From positions 248,001-312,000 of the forward strand of contig JOAA01000003.1 in assembly GCA_000720375.1 (NCBI GenBank): a stretch of 64,000 bases of DNA, in the 5' to 3' direction. Source of the stretch: Rhodococcus rhodnii. GTDB taxonomy: Bacteria; Actinomycetota; Actinomycetes; Mycobacteriales; Pseudonocardiaceae. Under the pieces are notes generated by a model. The model was not told the DNA's origin and did not search any database. It was given only the letters and a program-made list of their open reading frames with translations. A program made the position numbers and the translations under genes. Within the stretch, counting starts at the first letter, position 1; every line of letters begins with the position of its first letter. Below are positions 18,514 to 27,126 of this stretch, one piece after another.

Positions 18514-19416
18514 CTAACGCAAAGCGCCCGCTGCGGCAGACAGCCCGGTCATCTTCTCCGGCGTCAGCTCAACGTGGAACACGGTGGCGATCACCTGCGC
18601 CCATCCGTGGATGAAATACCGCCAGCCGTCGACGATCGTCAGGTTGTCGATGGCCTGCCGGTCACGGGCGATGTCCAGGAATTCCAGAGTCCCGCGGTAG
18701 TTGATCTCCCAGACCATCGAGCCGGTCGGGAAACAGCACTGTTCGGAAATGGGCGATCCCGGGGTGTCCTTGCCCATGCCGGTCGCGTTCACCACCAGGC
18801 TGCCCGGGGGCATCAGCTCGATCAGGCCGTCCGCGGGACCGGTGACCTCCATGGTGTCCAGATGGGACGTGGAGATCCCGGCGCGCCGGAGCATCGCGCG
18901 CAGTGCCGCGAGTTTCCGCCTGGACGTGTCGGTGCAGAAGATCCGCTTGGGACGGTCCGGCCTGTGCATCAGGTACCACACGATCGCGGTGCCCGCGCCG
19001 CCCGTGCCGAGGCACAGCAGTTCGCCGCCGGTGCGGCGGAAGTGGTCGGCCGGGATGAACTCCTCCATCGCGAGGCCCGCTGTGACCGCGTCCAGCGCGT
19101 GCCCGACCAGTCTTCCATCCTTTTTGGACACCGATGAGATCTCACGGAAGCGTTGCGCGTCCTCGTCCACCTCGTCGAAGAGGTCCGCGGCCGCGTTGTA
19201 GACCGCGATCTTGTGCGTGGTGATCAGCGCGCCCGGCATCGACGGGTCGTCGGCGATCCGCTTGATCACGTCCCGGTACTGCTCGCGGTCCGCGTCGAGC
19301 GGTAAGTCGAACCCGGTCAGCTCGCGGGTCGGCAAGCCGAGAATCTCCGCCCACCGCGGGAAGACCCGTCGGATCGACGACTCGCCGGTGCTGACGCCGA
19401 CGAACCCCATGCTCAC
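18514..19416 (-). CDS. Shikimate dehydrogenase-like oxidoreductase
   Basis: A 300-residue enzyme of the AroE superfamily. The N-terminal substrate domain contains STGESSIRRVFPRWAEILGL and a lysine in GALITTHKIAVYN, matching the catalytic Lys of the LxGxxVTxPxK motif in shikimate dehydrogenases. The Rossmann domain has LCLGTGGAGTAIVWYL. The GTG at 19416 is preferred because GGAGG lies seven bases upstream and the length fits the family. The frame stays open upstream to an ATG at 19635, giving a 373-residue alternative with coding-like codon use. It may act on quinate, shikimate or an amino-shikimate in secondary metabolism. No other shikimate gene adjoins it. Confidence 0.75.
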   Translation of the reverse strand: MSMGFVGVSTGESSIRRVFPRWAEILGLPTRELTGFDLPLDADREQYRDVIKRIADDPSMPGALITTHKIAVYNAAADLFDEVDEDAQRFREISSVSKKDGRLVGHALDAVTAGLAMEEFIPADHFRRTGGELLCLGTGGAGTAIVWYLMHRPDRPKRIFCTDTSRRKLAALRAMLRRAGISTSHLDTMEVTGPADGLIELMPPGSLVVNATGMGKDTPGSPISEQCCFPTGSMVWEINYRGTLEFLDIARDRQAIDNLTIVDGWRYFIHGWAQVIATVFHVELTPEKMTGLSAAAGALR

Positions 19417-19691
19417 CGCTCGACCTCCTCGAACCACGGCGCCCACCTGCGATGGCCCCTGCACGACGAACGTAGCAGTGGTCGCGCCACTGCCGATCGC
19501 GCGCGACAAGAACCGCAGGCCATTGCCGACGAAGTGCGCGCGTTCCGCCCCGATTCCGTCGAGGATCTGCGCCATGCGCCGGGCGGTGACAGCCAAGATG
19601 TTCTGCCCGCAATTTTCCTTTGTGAGCTGCGTCATGAACTGCAAATTGCAGCGTCCCCTCTGCACCAACGCAGCAACACCTGGAGCGAATC

Positions 19692-20060
19692 GTGACCATC
19701 CGTGACCGCGTCATCCCTGTCGGGCAAACTTTGCGGGTTCACGTCCTTTCCGGTGCTGTCAGGAACGTCGGCAAACCCCGGGTCTACGGCTACGTATGGG
19801 GTCCGACGGACAGCACTGTCCACTCCGAGAACCAGGATCTGCTCACCGCGTGGACCTTCGAGCAGGGCTGGCTGCTGAGCAAGGTGTTCCACGACGACCA
19901 TCCAGGGTTCGGCCCAGGCATGACGCAACTGCTCGAAGCACTGCGGACCACCGACGTGCACGCCGTCGTGGTCCCGATCAGAGACAGGTACGCCAAGGCC
20001 ATCGCCCGCCGAATCGAACGCTCGGGGACGTCCTGCCTCGTCGTTCCCCAGAACCGTTAG
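19692..20060 (+). CDS. Small resolvase-fold-like protein without catalytic serine motif
   Basis: A 122-residue protein starting GTG at 19692. The order of motifs parallels the N-terminal domain of serine recombinases: RVYGYVWGPTDSTVHSENQD in the position of YxRVSTxxQ, then LTAWTFEQGWLLSKVFHDD, LLEALRTTDVHAVVVP and RDRYAKAIARRIERSG. The R-V-S catalytic segment is replaced by VWGPT, and the DNA-binding C-terminus is absent, so catalysis is unlikely. It may be a regulatory or structural derivative. It stands alone between a convergent thioesterase and a divergent dehydrogenase. The homology is read by eye only. Confidence 0.5.
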   Translation: MTIRDRVIPVGQTLRVHVLSGAVRNVGKPRVYGYVWGPTDSTVHSENQDLLTAWTFEQGWLLSKVFHDDHPGFGPGMTQLLEALRTTDVHAVVVPIRDRYAKAIARRIERSGTSCLVVPQNR

Positions 20061-20860
20061 CTCTTCGGCACGCGGACAGCAGCGAACTGGTTGGCCTGAG
20101 CGACAACACGTCCGCTGCTGTCCCACGCGAACGCCGCCTCGTCCATCCGGTTGTTGGTCACGTCGTTGGCGTGCATACGAACCCGGACAGGCCCAGGAGC
20201 GGGCAATCGCCGGATGTACGCCGACATCTGCAAAGTCGGCGCCCACCCGGGTGCACCGAGTTCGAACGACACCGGCGGAACAGGATCAAGCGCGACGAGA
20301 AGGCTCAACGGATCCCAGTCCGACCCGTCGGCCAGCCGTTGCCACGTGGAGATCGAGCCCTGCTTGGCCGGCTCACCCACGGCCCAGCCCAGCGCCGCCG
20401 GGTCGATGCGGGCTTCCACCACGTCGAGGATCGGGACCTCGAACCCGCCACCGGGCGGCTTGCCGGAGAACCGGAAACTGTCGTGCTCAGCGAGCATCTC
20501 CGGCGGCTCGACGTTGGTCCACCAAGGGTCGTCCTCGGTCAGCGTGCCCTGGGTGACCAGCGCTTCCACGCACGGCTTGCCGTTCTGCGCCAGCCGGGCC
20601 CGAAGCTGCGTCATCGTCCGGCTGGCCTGCAGGAATTCGACGTGGATGGTGGCCTGGCCGGGGTCCGGTGCCATCGGGAACGAGCCGCTGATCGCCGTGA
20701 GGTGCGGATGCTCAGCGAGTTCAGCCGCGGCACGCGCGACCACGGCGAGCAGATAGCCGCCGTGCAACTTCGTGCCGACGCTCCACTGCGCGTCCAGGTC
20801 GGCCCGGAACTCGCCGTCACCGACCGCCTCGATCGCCGTGGCCTCTTTGAATGACCCCAT
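20057..20860 (-). CDS. TesB-like acyl-CoA thioesterase family protein
   Basis: A 267-residue double-hotdog protein. The first half carries WSVGTKLHGGYLLAVVARAA and GSFPMAPDPGQATIHVEFL; the second half includes TLQMSAYIRRLPAPGPVRVR and FAWDSSGRVVAQANQFAAVR, the conserved end of the actinobacterial TesB-like thioesterases. It hydrolyses acyl-CoA to free acid and CoA in the cytoplasm; chain specificity is not readable. Its stop overlaps the stop of the convergent resolvase-like gene by four bases. Confidence 0.87.
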   Translation of the reverse strand: MGSFKEATAIEAVGDGEFRADLDAQWSVGTKLHGGYLLAVVARAAAELAEHPHLTAISGSFPMAPDPGQATIHVEFLQASRTMTQLRARLAQNGKPCVEALVTQGTLTEDDPWWTNVEPPEMLAEHDSFRFSGKPPGGGFEVPILDVVEARIDPAALGWAVGEPAKQGSISTWQRLADGSDWDPLSLLVALDPVPPVSFELGAPGWAPTLQMSAYIRRLPAPGPVRVRMHANDVTNNRMDEAAFAWDSSGRVVAQANQFAAVRVPKS

Positions 20861-20888
20861 GCCTCACCCTGACAGCCTCAACTAGGCA

Positions 20889-21188
20889 GTGTCAAGATTC
20901 GAAGAAGAGTTCTACGCTGGCGTCAACGGCGCCTTCGCCAAGGTTGAAGGCCGCATCGACAAGATTCACCGCACAGCGCACCCAGGCGCCACCGCTCGCC
21001 GAGATCCAACAGGTCACGCTTACTCAGCTGACGTCAAGGGCGGCACCGCGGTCACCGGTGCGGCAAGCGAAACCGGTGGGCGACGGCCTTCCGCCCTTCG
21101 CAGCGACGGACATGTCCTCCTGGACGAACTGGCTCCGCCCCACCGCGTCACTTCCCCGACAAATCCCGCCATTCAGGGGAGCCCTTGA
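20889..21188 (+). CDS. Doubtful small hypothetical protein, 99 aa
   Basis: A frame from GTG at 20889 begins plausibly (MSRFEEEFYAGVNGAFAKVE), with third-position GC typical of genes for about 60 codons, then becomes irregular. There is no ribosome site (upstream CAACTAGGCA) and no recognised family. It could be a small helical protein, the remnant of a longer gene, or non-coding sequence. It fills most of the gap between the thioesterase and the HNH gene. Confidence 0.28.
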   Translation: MSRFEEEFYAGVNGAFAKVEGRIDKIHRTAHPGATARRDPTGHAYSADVKGGTAVTGAASETGGRRPSALRSDGHVLLDELAPPHRVTSPTNPAIQGSP

Positions 21189-21325
21189 TTTAACGATACT
21201 CCAGGGGTACGACAGTTTCCGGCGCACAACGCAGGTCCGGAGCGTCTCGTCGCCAACCTGTGCACAATCGGGTGATTGCCTTGCGTATCAAGGATTTTCG
21301 CGTTCGCCCGGCGTAATCTGGAGTT

Positions 21326-22552
21326 ATGGGGAGGAGGATCGCGTCACCGTACTGGCAGCTCAGCAATCGGGAGCTTGTCGCGCGTCTCTCCGCTTCCGAA
21401 GACAAGCTGAGGCGGGACTACGCCGAGCATCTGGTGATTCTGTCCGAAGCGGACGCCCGAGGCACCGCGTACGAGCTCGGGTACAGCAACACCACCGCGC
21501 TTCTCATGCACACGCAGAACATCTCGCGCAGCGAAGCCGACCAACGGCTCGCCCACGCGTCCGCCCTGAACGACGCCAAGACACCCACCGGCGCCGTCGT
21601 GGAAGCCTCAATCCCCTTGACTGCCAAGAAACTCGATGCCGGCGAAGTCAGCGTGGGCCAGGTCGAGGTGATCCGGAAGTTCGTGGGCAGCCTCGATCAC
21701 CTTGAACCGGAAAAGGTTGCGCTGGCTGAAGAGTTGATGGTCGAGCGAGCCGCCGAGGACGACCCGAACGCTCTCGCACGATACGGCGAACGCGTGGTGC
21801 GAGACCTCGTCGATCCTGACGGCAAGCCACCGAACTTCGACGAGCCCGAGCGGCCGGAGCGTGAGTTGCGGCGACACGTATACCGTGACGGCCGTATGGA
21901 GTTCAAGGGTCGCCTCGACGCCGAAACCGCCGCCCTGTTCGACGAACTGCTGAAACCCTTTGAAAAACACGAACCCGGCGACACCCGTGGATACGCCGAA
22001 CGCGGCGGAGACGCGTTCGCCGACGTACTCCAGCGAGCAGCCAACTGCCCGGACTTGCCCACCCACAACGGCCTCAAAACCGAAGTCGCCTTCACCATCT
22101 CCATCGACGAGCTGATGAAGACGGCCGAAGACCGAGTCCTCCCAGGCACACAACTGACTGCGGCCGAAGCGAGGCGGATCGCCTGCGACGCCCACGTACT
22201 CCCCGCAGTCATGGGTGGGGACTCCAAGCCGCTCGACGTCGCGGTTCCTGCTTACGTTGTCCCCGCGCACATCCGGCGGGGACTCGTGCTCCGGGATCGT
22301 GGATGTGCGTTCCCGGGTTGTGAGCGACCAGCGAATGTCTGCCACTCGCACCATATCCGCGAATGGCTGAGAGGCGGGCCAACCGCGCTAGGCAACCTCG
22401 TACTGTTGTGTGGACGACATCATCGCCTCATTCACCGCAGTGAATGGGAAGTCAAACTTGTCGACAGCGTTGCCTGGTTCACCCCACCCGACTTTGTCGA
22501 TCCTGAACGCAAGCCCCGGCGGAACTTCTTACACGGGGCTGTCCGGGAGTGA
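21326..22552 (+). CDS. DUF222 / HNH-nuclease protein (13E12 repeat-like)
   Basis: A 408-residue protein. An N-terminal DUF222 helical domain (NRELVARLSASEDKLRRDYA; YSNTTALLMHTQNISRSEA) is followed by an HNH domain near the end: RDRGCAFPGCERPANVCHSH, HIREW, GGPTALGNLVLLCGRHH and IHRSEW. The CxxC pair, the SHHI histidines and the closing HH are intact, so metal binding and nuclease activity are plausible. These proteins are very common in Actinobacteria and their role is unknown; they behave like mobile or repetitive gene families. The 3' end overlaps the convergent kinase by 24 bases. A second, degenerate copy is at 61709-62866. Confidence 0.9.
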   Translation: MGRRIASPYWQLSNRELVARLSASEDKLRRDYAEHLVILSEADARGTAYELGYSNTTALLMHTQNISRSEADQRLAHASALNDAKTPTGAVVEASIPLTAKKLDAGEVSVGQVEVIRKFVGSLDHLEPEKVALAEELMVERAAEDDPNALARYGERVVRDLVDPDGKPPNFDEPERPERELRRHVYRDGRMEFKGRLDAETAALFDELLKPFEKHEPGDTRGYAERGGDAFADVLQRAANCPDLPTHNGLKTEVAFTISIDELMKTAEDRVLPGTQLTAAEARRIACDAHVLPAVMGGDSKPLDVAVPAYVVPAHIRRGLVLRDRGCAFPGCERPANVCHSHHIREWLRGGPTALGNLVLLCGRHHRLIHRSEWEVKLVDSVAWFTPPDFVDPERKPRRNFLHGAVRE

Positions 22553-23758
22553 GAGGGTCACCAACGCTCCGCCGTCCTCGGCGTTGGCGAACGCCAACGT
22601 GCCGCCGAGCACCTTCACCTGGGCAACAGCGATCGTCAGGCCCAAGCCATGACCGGTGCCGCGATCGCTGCTGCCGGTGCGGAACCGGCTCGGGCCGTCC
22701 CGCAACAACTCCTCCGAAAACCCTGGACCGTGGTCACGGACCTGCACCGACAAACCGTCCACCGTCACCTCGATCGGTGGCTTGCCGTGCTTCGAAGCAT
22801 TCACCAGGAGGTTCACCAACACACGTTCCAACCGGCGCGGATCCGTCCGAACTGGACGCTCATCCACCACGGAAACGACAGCCTCCGGCGCGACACCCGC
22901 GACCCGGCGCCGGACGAACGAGCCCAAAGCCATCTCGGACAACTCGGCCCGTTCAGTCGCCGTGTCCAGCCGCGCGACCTCCAAGATGTCCTCGACCAAA
23001 ACCCGCAACACCCGCACCCGGTCCCGAACCAGCTCAGCGGGCCGGGAAGGAGGCAACAACTCCGCGGCCGTAACCAAACCGGTCACCGGTGTACGCAACT
23101 CGTGCGCGATGTCCGCGGTCACCCGTTGCTCAGCCACCAGGCGTTCCTGCAAAGCATCGGCCATCCCGTCAATGGCCTGCGCCAACTCCGCTGCCTCATC
23201 CCGAGGCCGATCCCGGATCACATCCCGCACCCGGGCAGTCATGTCCCCATCGGCCACCCGGCGCGCAGCCCCCGCGGCAAGGCGCAACCGCCGGGACAAC
23301 CGCGAAACCAGCAACACACCGAACACGGAACTCAGCACGACCACGGCAACGGACCCGATCAGCAAGACCTGATCCAACCGGCTCAACGCCTCGTCCCGAT
23401 CGGAATACGGGCTGCGCAGCGACAAAACCTTCCCGTCGGTCTCCGCGGCCGCCCAGATCCACGAACCCTCAGGCGTGCGTTGCAAATACGTCGCCCGTTG
23501 CCCGCCCCGGACCGCGGCGAGCAGGTCCGGCGGAAGGTTCGGCGAATCCATCTCGCTGCCGAGCGCCGCCTGACCGGACAGGGCGTACTCCCGCACCACC
23601 AACTGGATCCGCTGGTCCTGCAGCTGGCGCGCGTCGGTCAGCTGGGTCTGCGCGAACTCGGTCCGCACGAGCAGGCTCAGCGCCGTCGCAACCAGGGCGC
23701 TGACCACGGCGATCGCCGCGCTCAGCCGCCACCGCATCGAGGTGGGCAGCAGTTTCAT
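22529..23758 (-). CDS. Sensor histidine kinase, CseC-like
   Basis: A 409-residue membrane kinase. TM1 follows MRWRLSAAIAVVSALVATAL, then an extracytoplasmic loop of about 110 residues, TM2 (VLLIGSVAVVVLSSVFGVLL), HAMP, His in TADIAHELRTPVTGL, N-box RVLVNLLVNASKHG, and GHGLGLTIA. ATG at 23758 overlaps the regulator stop by ATGA, so translation is coupled. With the upstream lipoprotein and regulator it mirrors the cseA-cseB-cseC order of Streptomyces envelope-stress signalling, but no sigma factor gene accompanies it. Confidence 0.88.
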   Translation of the reverse strand: MKLLPTSMRWRLSAAIAVVSALVATALSLLVRTEFAQTQLTDARQLQDQRIQLVVREYALSGQAALGSEMDSPNLPPDLLAAVRGGQRATYLQRTPEGSWIWAAAETDGKVLSLRSPYSDRDEALSRLDQVLLIGSVAVVVLSSVFGVLLVSRLSRRLRLAAGAARRVADGDMTARVRDVIRDRPRDEAAELAQAIDGMADALQERLVAEQRVTADIAHELRTPVTGLVTAAELLPPSRPAELVRDRVRVLRVLVEDILEVARLDTATERAELSEMALGSFVRRRVAGVAPEAVVSVVDERPVRTDPRRLERVLVNLLVNASKHGKPPIEVTVDGLSVQVRDHGPGFSEELLRDGPSRFRTGSSDRGTGHGLGLTIAVAQVKVLGGTLAFANAEDGGALVTLSLPDSPV

Positions 23759-24435
23759 GAGCCCGTCTTCAGCTTGTACCCGAAGCCCCGCACCGTCTCG
23801 ATCCGGTCCTGGCCCACCTTCGCGCGCAGCCGTTGCACGTGCACGTCGACAACGCGTGAGTCGCCGCCCCACTGGTAGTCCCAGACCTGCTCCAGCAGAA
23901 CGTCACGGGTCAGCACGCTGCCCGGCGAGTCCACAAAGCACAGCAGCAGCCGCAACTCCGTCGGCGTCAACTCAACCGGTTGGCCGGCGACACGGACTTC
24001 GAGACCGTTGCGTTGCACCTCGAGGTCGCCGAACCGCAGCGGCTGCTCCCCGTTCACGGCCTCGGCGCGGCTCATCCGGCGGACCACCGCGCGGATCCGC
24101 GCGACCAGCACCGTACTGTCGAAGGGCTTGGTCACGTAGTCGTCGGCGCCCGCTTCCAGGCCGAGCACGACGTCGATCGGGTCCGCCCGGGCCGACATCA
24201 TGATCACCGGGGTCGGGCTTTCCTCCCTGATCTGCCTGCACAGGCTGACGCCGTTCATCCCCGGCAGCATCAGGTCGAGCAGTGCCACGTCCGGCGCCAG
24301 CGAACGGAACTTCTCCAGGCCGGTGATCCCGTCCTCGGCCACTGTCACCGTGAAGCCGTCGCGCTCCAGTGACAACTGGGTCGCTTCCCTGATCACCGGG
24401 TCGTCTTCGACCAGCAGGATGTGGGTCTGGTTCAT
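23755..24435 (-). CDS. OmpR-family response regulator, CseB-like
   Basis: A 226-residue response regulator. The receiver has ILLVEDDPVIREA and the phospho-acceptor Asp in VALLDLMLPGMNG, with the Lys in VTKPFDSTVL. The C-terminal winged helix ends RRLRAKVG-type: VVDVHVQRLRAKVGQDRIETV and RGFGYKL. ATG at 24435 overlaps the lipoprotein stop by one base (TGATG). It is phosphorylated by the downstream kinase. Candidate binding sites are the TGTTACA repeats in front of the operon. Confidence 0.92.
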   Translation of the reverse strand: MNQTHILLVEDDPVIREATQLSLERDGFTVTVAEDGITGLEKFRSLAPDVALLDLMLPGMNGVSLCRQIREESPTPVIMMSARADPIDVVLGLEAGADDYVTKPFDSTVLVARIRAVVRRMSRAEAVNGEQPLRFGDLEVQRNGLEVRVAGQPVELTPTELRLLLCFVDSPGSVLTRDVLLEQVWDYQWGGDSRVVDVHVQRLRAKVGQDRIETVRGFGYKLKTGS

Positions 24436-25001
24436 CACTTGATTCGCTCGAACATCGCGCCAGTCCATCTGTAGAGCTTGGTGATCCGCTGTGACGGACA
24501 GCATGAGGGGTCGTTCGACCGGTACTCCCAGTTGGTCACCTGCACCACCCCATCGTCCTGGTCCAGGATGATGCCCGGTTCCTCCAGCGCGAGCAGGTCG
24601 ACCGGCGGATTGGCCACCACGTTGTACACGTAGTTGGCGAGCGTGCCGGTGAAACGCGTGGAGTCGAGTGCTTTGCCCACCGCCGGGGAGCCATCACAGT
24701 ACGTGACCGTCACGAGCAGCTCGGCCACGCCGTCTCCGGTCAGATCGACGTAGCGGGAGTCCACCGGGAAGCGGCCGGTCTGCGGGCACGGCGAGAGCTG
24801 GCTCTTGATCTTGTCGTTGACCTTTGTGTCCGTCCGCAGCAGCGCCACCGGGTCGAACGACGGCGTCACGCCACTGGGCTGTGGCGGTGTCGACGGCGGC
24901 GGCTTGACCTGGCTGGCGGCGCCTTCCACGCGCACGCCGCCCGCGGTGGCGCAGCCGGTGAGCAGCACGAGACAGCACAGCCCCAGTGCCAGTCGCCGCA
25001 T
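24435..25001 (-). CDS. Lipoprotein of the CseA type, first gene of a two-component operon
   Basis: A 188-residue predicted lipoprotein: MRRLALGLCCLVLLTGCATAG gives signal sequence and lipobox LTGC, followed by a Pro-rich linker and a globular domain with DSRYVDLTGDGVAELLVTVT, resembling calcium- or repeat-type strands. Start ATG 25001 follows GGAGGGCCGA. In Streptomyces CseA is a lipoprotein that dampens the CseB/CseC response to envelope stress, so a comparable role is inferred from gene order; sequence identity to CseA was not tested. Confidence 0.8.
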   Translation of the reverse strand: MRRLALGLCCLVLLTGCATAGGVRVEGAASQVKPPPSTPPQPSGVTPSFDPVALLRTDTKVNDKIKSQLSPCPQTGRFPVDSRYVDLTGDGVAELLVTVTYCDGSPAVGKALDSTRFTGTLANYVYNVVANPPVDLLALEEPGIILDQDDGVVQVTNWEYRSNDPSCCPSQRITKLYRWTGAMFERIK

Positions 25002-25053
25002 TCGGCCCTCCTTCGTCACTCCATTCTGCCGAGGCCCGCTAGACCGGCCACCC

Positions 25054-25097
25054 GGCTGTTACAAGGCCGCCGAAATTCTGCGGGCGGGCTGTTACAC
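25054..25097. promoter_or_regulatory. Direct repeats GGCTGTTACA in the divergent promoter region
   Basis: GGCTGTTACA occurs at 25054-25063 and again at 25088-25097, start to start 34 bases (about three helical turns). A third, inverted TGTAACA is at 25151-25157. They lie between the lipoprotein-regulator-kinase operon and the divergent deacetylase gene, where OmpR-family regulators usually bind direct repeats. Assignment to the adjacent regulator is inference. Confidence 0.5.
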
Positions 25098-25176
25098 GAC
25101 CGTCGGACTACCGCCGGAAAGCGTCCCTAACTTCGAAGGAGATCACGTTATGTAACACGTCGGGGAGTCAGGGGCC

Positions 25177-25917
25177 ATGCTCGAGCGTCTCAAACCGTTC
25201 AGGTATGTGGCGTTGGCGGTGCTCGCGCTGCTGATCGCCGCGATCTACCTCGTGCTGAGCGAGCAGCAGCCGAAACCACAGGCCATCATCACCCCGGCGA
25301 CCACACAGAACGCGGTGAACTACCGGCCCGCACCCAAGATCGGCCCGGCCCAGCTGGTCTACAAGGTCGACACGGCCGACAAGGTCGTCTTCCTGACCAT
25401 CGACGACGGCGCGCACCGGGACCCGGCGATGGCCGGCATCCTCAAGCGCAACGGCATCAAGGCCACGTTCTTCCTCACCAACTCCTACGTCCAGCGCGAT
25501 GCGGACTTCTTCCGCAAGCTGCGCGACGACACCGGCTCGGTGATCGAGAACCACACCCAGACGCACACGAACCTCAAGGGCAAGCCGCTCGAGAAGCAAG
25601 AGGCCGAGATCGTGCCGGTCTCCGACACGTACGCCCGCGAGTTCGGCCAGCGGCCCACGCTGTTTCGCGCGCCGTACGGCAACAGCGACGCCGTGACCTT
25701 GCAGGCCGCCGGTGAGGCCGGCGCCAAGTACGTCGTGAACTGGGGCTCGGAGATCCGCAACGGCCAGATCGTCTTCAGCGGCCCGCGCGAGTTCCGGCCC
25801 GGCTCGATCGTGCTCATGCACTTCACCGCGAACTTCGAGAAAGACGTGACGGCCTTCGTCAACCAGGCCCGTGCCAACGGCCTGACGCCCGCACTACTGA
25901 CGGACTACTTGCGATGA
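25177..25917 (+). CDS. Membrane-anchored polysaccharide deacetylase (CE4/NodB)
   Basis: A 246-residue enzyme with an N-terminal membrane anchor (VALAVLALLIAAIYLVL, about 11-27) and an extracytoplasmic NodB domain. The motifs are visible: TIDDG (catalytic and metal Asp), HTQTH (metal His pair) and RAPYG. CE4 enzymes remove N- or O-acetyl groups from peptidoglycan, chitin or other glycans; beside an LCP protein the target is probably a cell-wall glycan. It overlaps the LCP gene by four bases and is divergent from the Cse-like operon, so it may belong to the same envelope-stress response. Confidence 0.9.
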   Translation: MLERLKPFRYVALAVLALLIAAIYLVLSEQQPKPQAIITPATTQNAVNYRPAPKIGPAQLVYKVDTADKVVFLTIDDGAHRDPAMAGILKRNGIKATFFLTNSYVQRDADFFRKLRDDTGSVIENHTQTHTNLKGKPLEKQEAEIVPVSDTYAREFGQRPTLFRAPYGNSDAVTLQAAGEAGAKYVVNWGSEIRNGQIVFSGPREFRPGSIVLMHFTANFEKDVTAFVNQARANGLTPALLTDYLR

Positions 25918-27119
25918 GAACCATGAAGATCCTGTCGATCCTCACCAAGGGACTGGTCGCGACCGTCTCGTTGGCCGTGCTCGCGGTGACCGCGACCGGC
26001 TGGTGGACCTACCGGACCGCCACGACGAACCTGGCCACGGACGACGTGATCGTCCCGGACACGCCGCAACCGAGCACCAGCGGCGCGCCGTCGCCGTTGC
26101 GGCAACCGCCGCAGGACACCACGATCCTGTTGGTCGGTATGGACAGCCGCACCGACGCGCAGGGCAACCCGTTGTCTCCCGAGTTGCGTGCCCAGTTGCA
26201 GGCAGGCAATTCGACCGGCGAGCAGAACACCGACACGATGATCGTGATCCACGTTCCGGCGGATCCGACGAAGAAGGCGTGGGGTCTGTCGCTGCCGCGT
26301 GATTCCTACGTGAACATCGCGGGCGGGTTTGGCATGCACAAGCTCAACTCCGCGTACGCACGGGCGAAGGTCGCCAAGGCCGGTCAGCTGCGCAACCAGG
26401 GCGCCGATCAGGCCACTGTGGACCGTGAATCGACCACCGCGGGCAGGCGCAACCTGATCGCCACGATCAACAACCTGACCGGGCTGCACATCGACCACTA
26501 CGCGGAGATCAACCTGCTCGGGTTCAGCGAGATCACCAACGCGGTCGGCGGCGTCCCGGTGTGCTTGAACGAGCCCGTGCGCGACTCGTACTCGGGCGCG
26601 AACTTCCCGGCAGGCCAACAGGTTCTGCAGGGTGTGGACGCGCTGAAGTTCGTCCGCCAGCGACACGGCCTGACCAACGGCGACCTGGATCGGGTCCGTC
26701 GCCAGCAGGCGTTCCTGGCGGGCTTGGCCAACCGGATGTTCAGCGCGGGCACGCTCACCGACCCGACCAAGATCACCGACCTTGTCAACGCGTTGACCAA
26801 GGCCGTTGTCCTGGACAAAGGCTGGGACCTGGTGTCGTTCGCACAGCAGCTCGGTGATCTGAGCGCGGGCAACGTCACGTTCCAGACCATCCCGACCGGC
26901 CGGATCAACCTCGCCACGCCGTCGGACGGCAGCGCGGTCGAGGTCAATCCCAACCAGGTCCGCGACTTCGTCCAGGACCTGCTGGACCCGCCGGTGCAGC
27001 AGCAACAACAGCAAGAGAACCCGGATTCGACGAAGATCCAGGCACAGAAACAGGAAAGGGTGCAGAAGATTGCCAGTGTCGAGCCCATCAACGCCGGTGC
27101 GATTCCCTGTGTGGACTAG
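25914..27119 (+). CDS. LCP (LytR-CpsA-Psr) family glycopolymer ligase
   Basis: A 401-residue protein with an N-terminal membrane anchor (about 10-32) and an LCP domain: ILLVGMDSRTD, NTDTMIVIHVPAD, LSLPRDSYV, HKLNSAYA, and KFVRQRH with DLDRVRRQQAFL. The conserved Arg and Asp residues that bind the polyprenyl-pyrophosphate substrate are present. LCP enzymes attach arabinogalactan or teichoic-acid-like polymers to peptidoglycan on the outer face of the membrane. ATGA overlap couples it to the deacetylase. A Gln-rich linker (about 365-372) precedes the C-terminus. Confidence 0.9.
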   Translation: MRTMKILSILTKGLVATVSLAVLAVTATGWWTYRTATTNLATDDVIVPDTPQPSTSGAPSPLRQPPQDTTILLVGMDSRTDAQGNPLSPELRAQLQAGNSTGEQNTDTMIVIHVPADPTKKAWGLSLPRDSYVNIAGGFGMHKLNSAYARAKVAKAGQLRNQGADQATVDRESTTAGRRNLIATINNLTGLHIDHYAEINLLGFSEITNAVGGVPVCLNEPVRDSYSGANFPAGQQVLQGVDALKFVRQRHGLTNGDLDRVRRQQAFLAGLANRMFSAGTLTDPTKITDLVNALTKAVVLDKGWDLVSFAQQLGDLSAGNVTFQTIPTGRINLATPSDGSAVEVNPNQVRDFVQDLLDPPVQQQQQQENPDSTKIQAQKQERVQKIASVEPINAGAIPCVD

Positions 27120-27126
27120 GGTTCCG

